64,000 nucleotides of DNA, taken from contig CAMQGK010000110.1 in the NCBI GenBank assembly GCA_947000775.1, positions 21,239,501 through 21,303,500 on the forward strand, in the 5' to 3' direction. The notes beneath the pieces are model-generated. The model had not been told where the DNA came from and made no database searches. It saw only the letters and a list, made by a program, of their open reading frames with translations. Shown in pieces: positions 62,108 to 64,000 of this stretch (within the stretch, counting starts at the first letter, position 1; every line of letters starts with the position of its first letter). The translations under genes were made by a program, and so were the position numbers. The DNA is from Pterois miles. Taxonomy: Eukaryota; Chordata; Actinopteri; Perciformes; Scorpaenidae.

Positions 62108-63232
62108 ATAACTTAATAAACTGGCAACTGAGTATAGTCTCTCTAGTATTTTATCCTTTTTTCTTGGATAGATAGCCTGCTTTGTAATGTCTGCTTTTGG
62201 GAGAAGAAAATGTTCATTTCACACAATGATGAAGTGCTGAAATGCTGACAACAATGTCAGAGAAAATGCAGTGAATGAGAGAGGCTGCTTCTACCTGAAT
62301 TGATGTTATTTGTCACCTCTAGTGGAACATAATTTCCTCTTAAATCCCTGGCAAAGTGGAAAGCCATCACAACCCCAGTCTGCTGAGCTCTAGCTTTTTC
62401 CCCCTTTTTTTTCCACTCAGATTTGATGTGGCCTCTTCCCCTGTACTGCAGTCCTTGTCACTGCAAACACTGCTGTCATGAAGCTGCCTACCGCTGCTTG
62501 TTGATGGCAAAAGCTTCAACATTTTGTATCGTATGTTGTCTGTTTTTTTTACTGGTGGTCAGAAAAACAAGCAATTTAAAGACATGAACTTATAATTTAG
62601 AAAACTGACATTTTCTGATATTTTATAGACAAATCAATTACACAATGAAAATAATCTGCAAATTACTCAATAAACTTAATTATTGTTAGCTGTAGTTTTG
62701 ACAGATAATCTTTATATGGCCTTATTACGAGAACAGGTCTGACGTCAGTCAGTGGAGTAAATAAAAATGGAATAAAATGCCTAGCTATAGAGTGTGTCAG
62801 GAATGAGTCTGAAAACCCACAAATGAGTTAACTTTTTAGCGCTTTCGGTTCCCTCATCTCAAAATGAGAGGGTTTGTTGAATGCGTTTTAGTTAGATGCC
62901 TGAAGTACAGTCTGTAGTTAAAACAAGCATAAGAGATTTTAACGTTTTACTCTACGATATAAAATACATCAATAAATAATGAGGCTTTTATGTGTCATAA
63001 AAAGTGGTTAAATGAGACTACTAAATGTCATCACATTGACTCGTCTGCTGTTACAGCCTTGTTGTGTGTAGTCTGCTTATAATGTTAACGTTAGCTTTTT
63101 GCTTCTGGCGATTGCATTCTCACGACAAAAATCATAAAAGCAGTGTTCAATTGTGAAGATTATCTTGCTGAACAAAATGTGCAAGTATCATAAACGTTTG
63201 TTTGCCACAGAGCTTATTTTCTGCAACAATCC

Positions 63233-63265
63233 AAAAAGCCAATGGGATTTTTCCATTGGCTTTTT
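63233..63265. repeat. Perfect 13-bp hairpin
   Basis: AAAAAGCCAATGG and CCATTGGCTTTTT flank a 7-base loop (GATTTTT). The stem does not extend further, so it is too short for a microRNA precursor. Confidence 0.8.
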
Positions 63266-64000
63266 GTCAAGGGAACCTGCAGGATTCTCACTTCCAGGTT
63301 ATCTTACAAAAAAAATCATCCTCCCTGCACCACTCTGTGTCTCTAAACAAAGAAACTAAAAATAAAACCTCAACTATCTAACCTACATGCTCTTACCTGT
63401 TCAGGACCTTTGAAGCAACACCCCTGTTACTAATAAATCTAAACAAAAGAGTTTCTGACTGTGTGTAGATGGAAATTTACTGAAATCTAAACCAGGACTA
63501 GACCAGTCCCCAGGTAGTTACTGTGAGCAAGTGCCCAAATCTTCACAATGCAAAAGCCAATACAGAGAATGAACACTTCACTTGTATTGATGGAGCTAGA
63601 GGCTCAAAGGCATGCTGTTCTCAGCAAGCGCATTAACTTACAACTTAGCTGTGGTTTGTTGTGACAAAATAGCTGCCTCTTGATTCAAGAGCTGGCAGAG
63701 GCCATAACAAGTCTGTGGAAGTGTACATCCTGTGCAAATTCAAAACTGCTGGGGTACAAATAACTATATACCACAGGGATATATATCATACATAATAATA
63801 GAAAACTAGTGAGGCAGTACTGGGCTGTACTGTGCAGCCAGGAGCAGGACAAGCTGGCAGAGAACCCTTAGGAAGTCCTGGTAGATCCACCCAATACTTG
63901 TTTGTAATTGTGAAGGTTCCTGTTCGTGAGGGAGAACAAAATTTAGTTCCAACAATTACATCCTAAACCTTTTTCTTCTGGTGATGAAAACACTTCAAAA

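Larger units (their letters stand above)
60172..64000 (+). other. ppp1r37: ppp1r37 intron 2, open at the window edge
   Basis: At least 3.8 kb with no following acceptor-exon recognised. The main structure is the large inverted-repeat element at 60,336-62,107. The remainder (62,110-64,000) is unique AT-rich sequence with one perfect 13-bp hairpin at 63,233-63,265. Confidence 0.75.

Overview
The window is nuclear DNA from a ray-finned fish, most likely a percomorph teleost. The evidence is vertebrate-type split genes with GT-AG introns, abundant CA/GA microsatellites, fish-type SINE, LINE, hAT-like and Tc1-like repeats, and a recognisable bmp16, a BMP2/4 relative that persists in fishes. Gene density is low: three genes, all on the + strand, separated by repeat-rich sequence.

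Layout. (1) About 1-10,870 is the bmp16 locus. It has a candidate GA-rich non-coding first exon ending at 769, a 5.7 kb first intron, coding exons at 6490-6866 and 8312-9387, and a 3' UTR with a possible poly(A) signal at 10,852. The two coding exons give a complete 481-residue BMP precursor. (2) About 10,870-39,200 is a 28 kb stretch without a supportable host gene. It holds a nearly intact Tc1/Tc3-like transposon (12,920-14,471; DD34E transposase with one frameshift), a tRNA-Gly-derived SINE (20,264-20,375), a second SINE on the minus strand, a LINE 3' fragment nested in a hAT-like relic (27,164-27,863), several miniature elements and many simple repeats. Some unique blocks could be regulatory. 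(3) 39,216-40,010 is a small two-exon gene for a divergent histone H2A. It ends in SQEF, has a TATA box, a 5' UTR intron and ordinary poly(A) signals, and looks like an egg or early-embryo H2A.X-F/oocyte-type variant. (4) From about 41,050 to the right edge is the 5' part of ppp1r37: a CpG-rich probable promoter, a long first coding exon (42,120-42,876) carrying the RVTF protein phosphatase 1 docking motif, a 17.2 kb intron full of repeats, coding exon 2 (60,074-60,171), and an intron that runs past the window end.

The genes do not form an operon or an obvious pathway. Bmp16 is a secreted signal, the H2A is chromatin, and Ppp1r37 is an intracellular PP1 regulator. The most unusual coding feature is the H2A variant: it keeps a C-terminal SQ phosphorylation motif while the lysines normally ubiquitylated at positions 13, 15 and 119 are substituted. 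The most unusual non-coding features are the tRNA-Gly(TCC)-headed SINE with a LINE-like tail, a 1.77 kb inverted-repeat element in ppp1r37 intron 2, and the nested LINE-in-hAT insertion with a clear target-site duplication.
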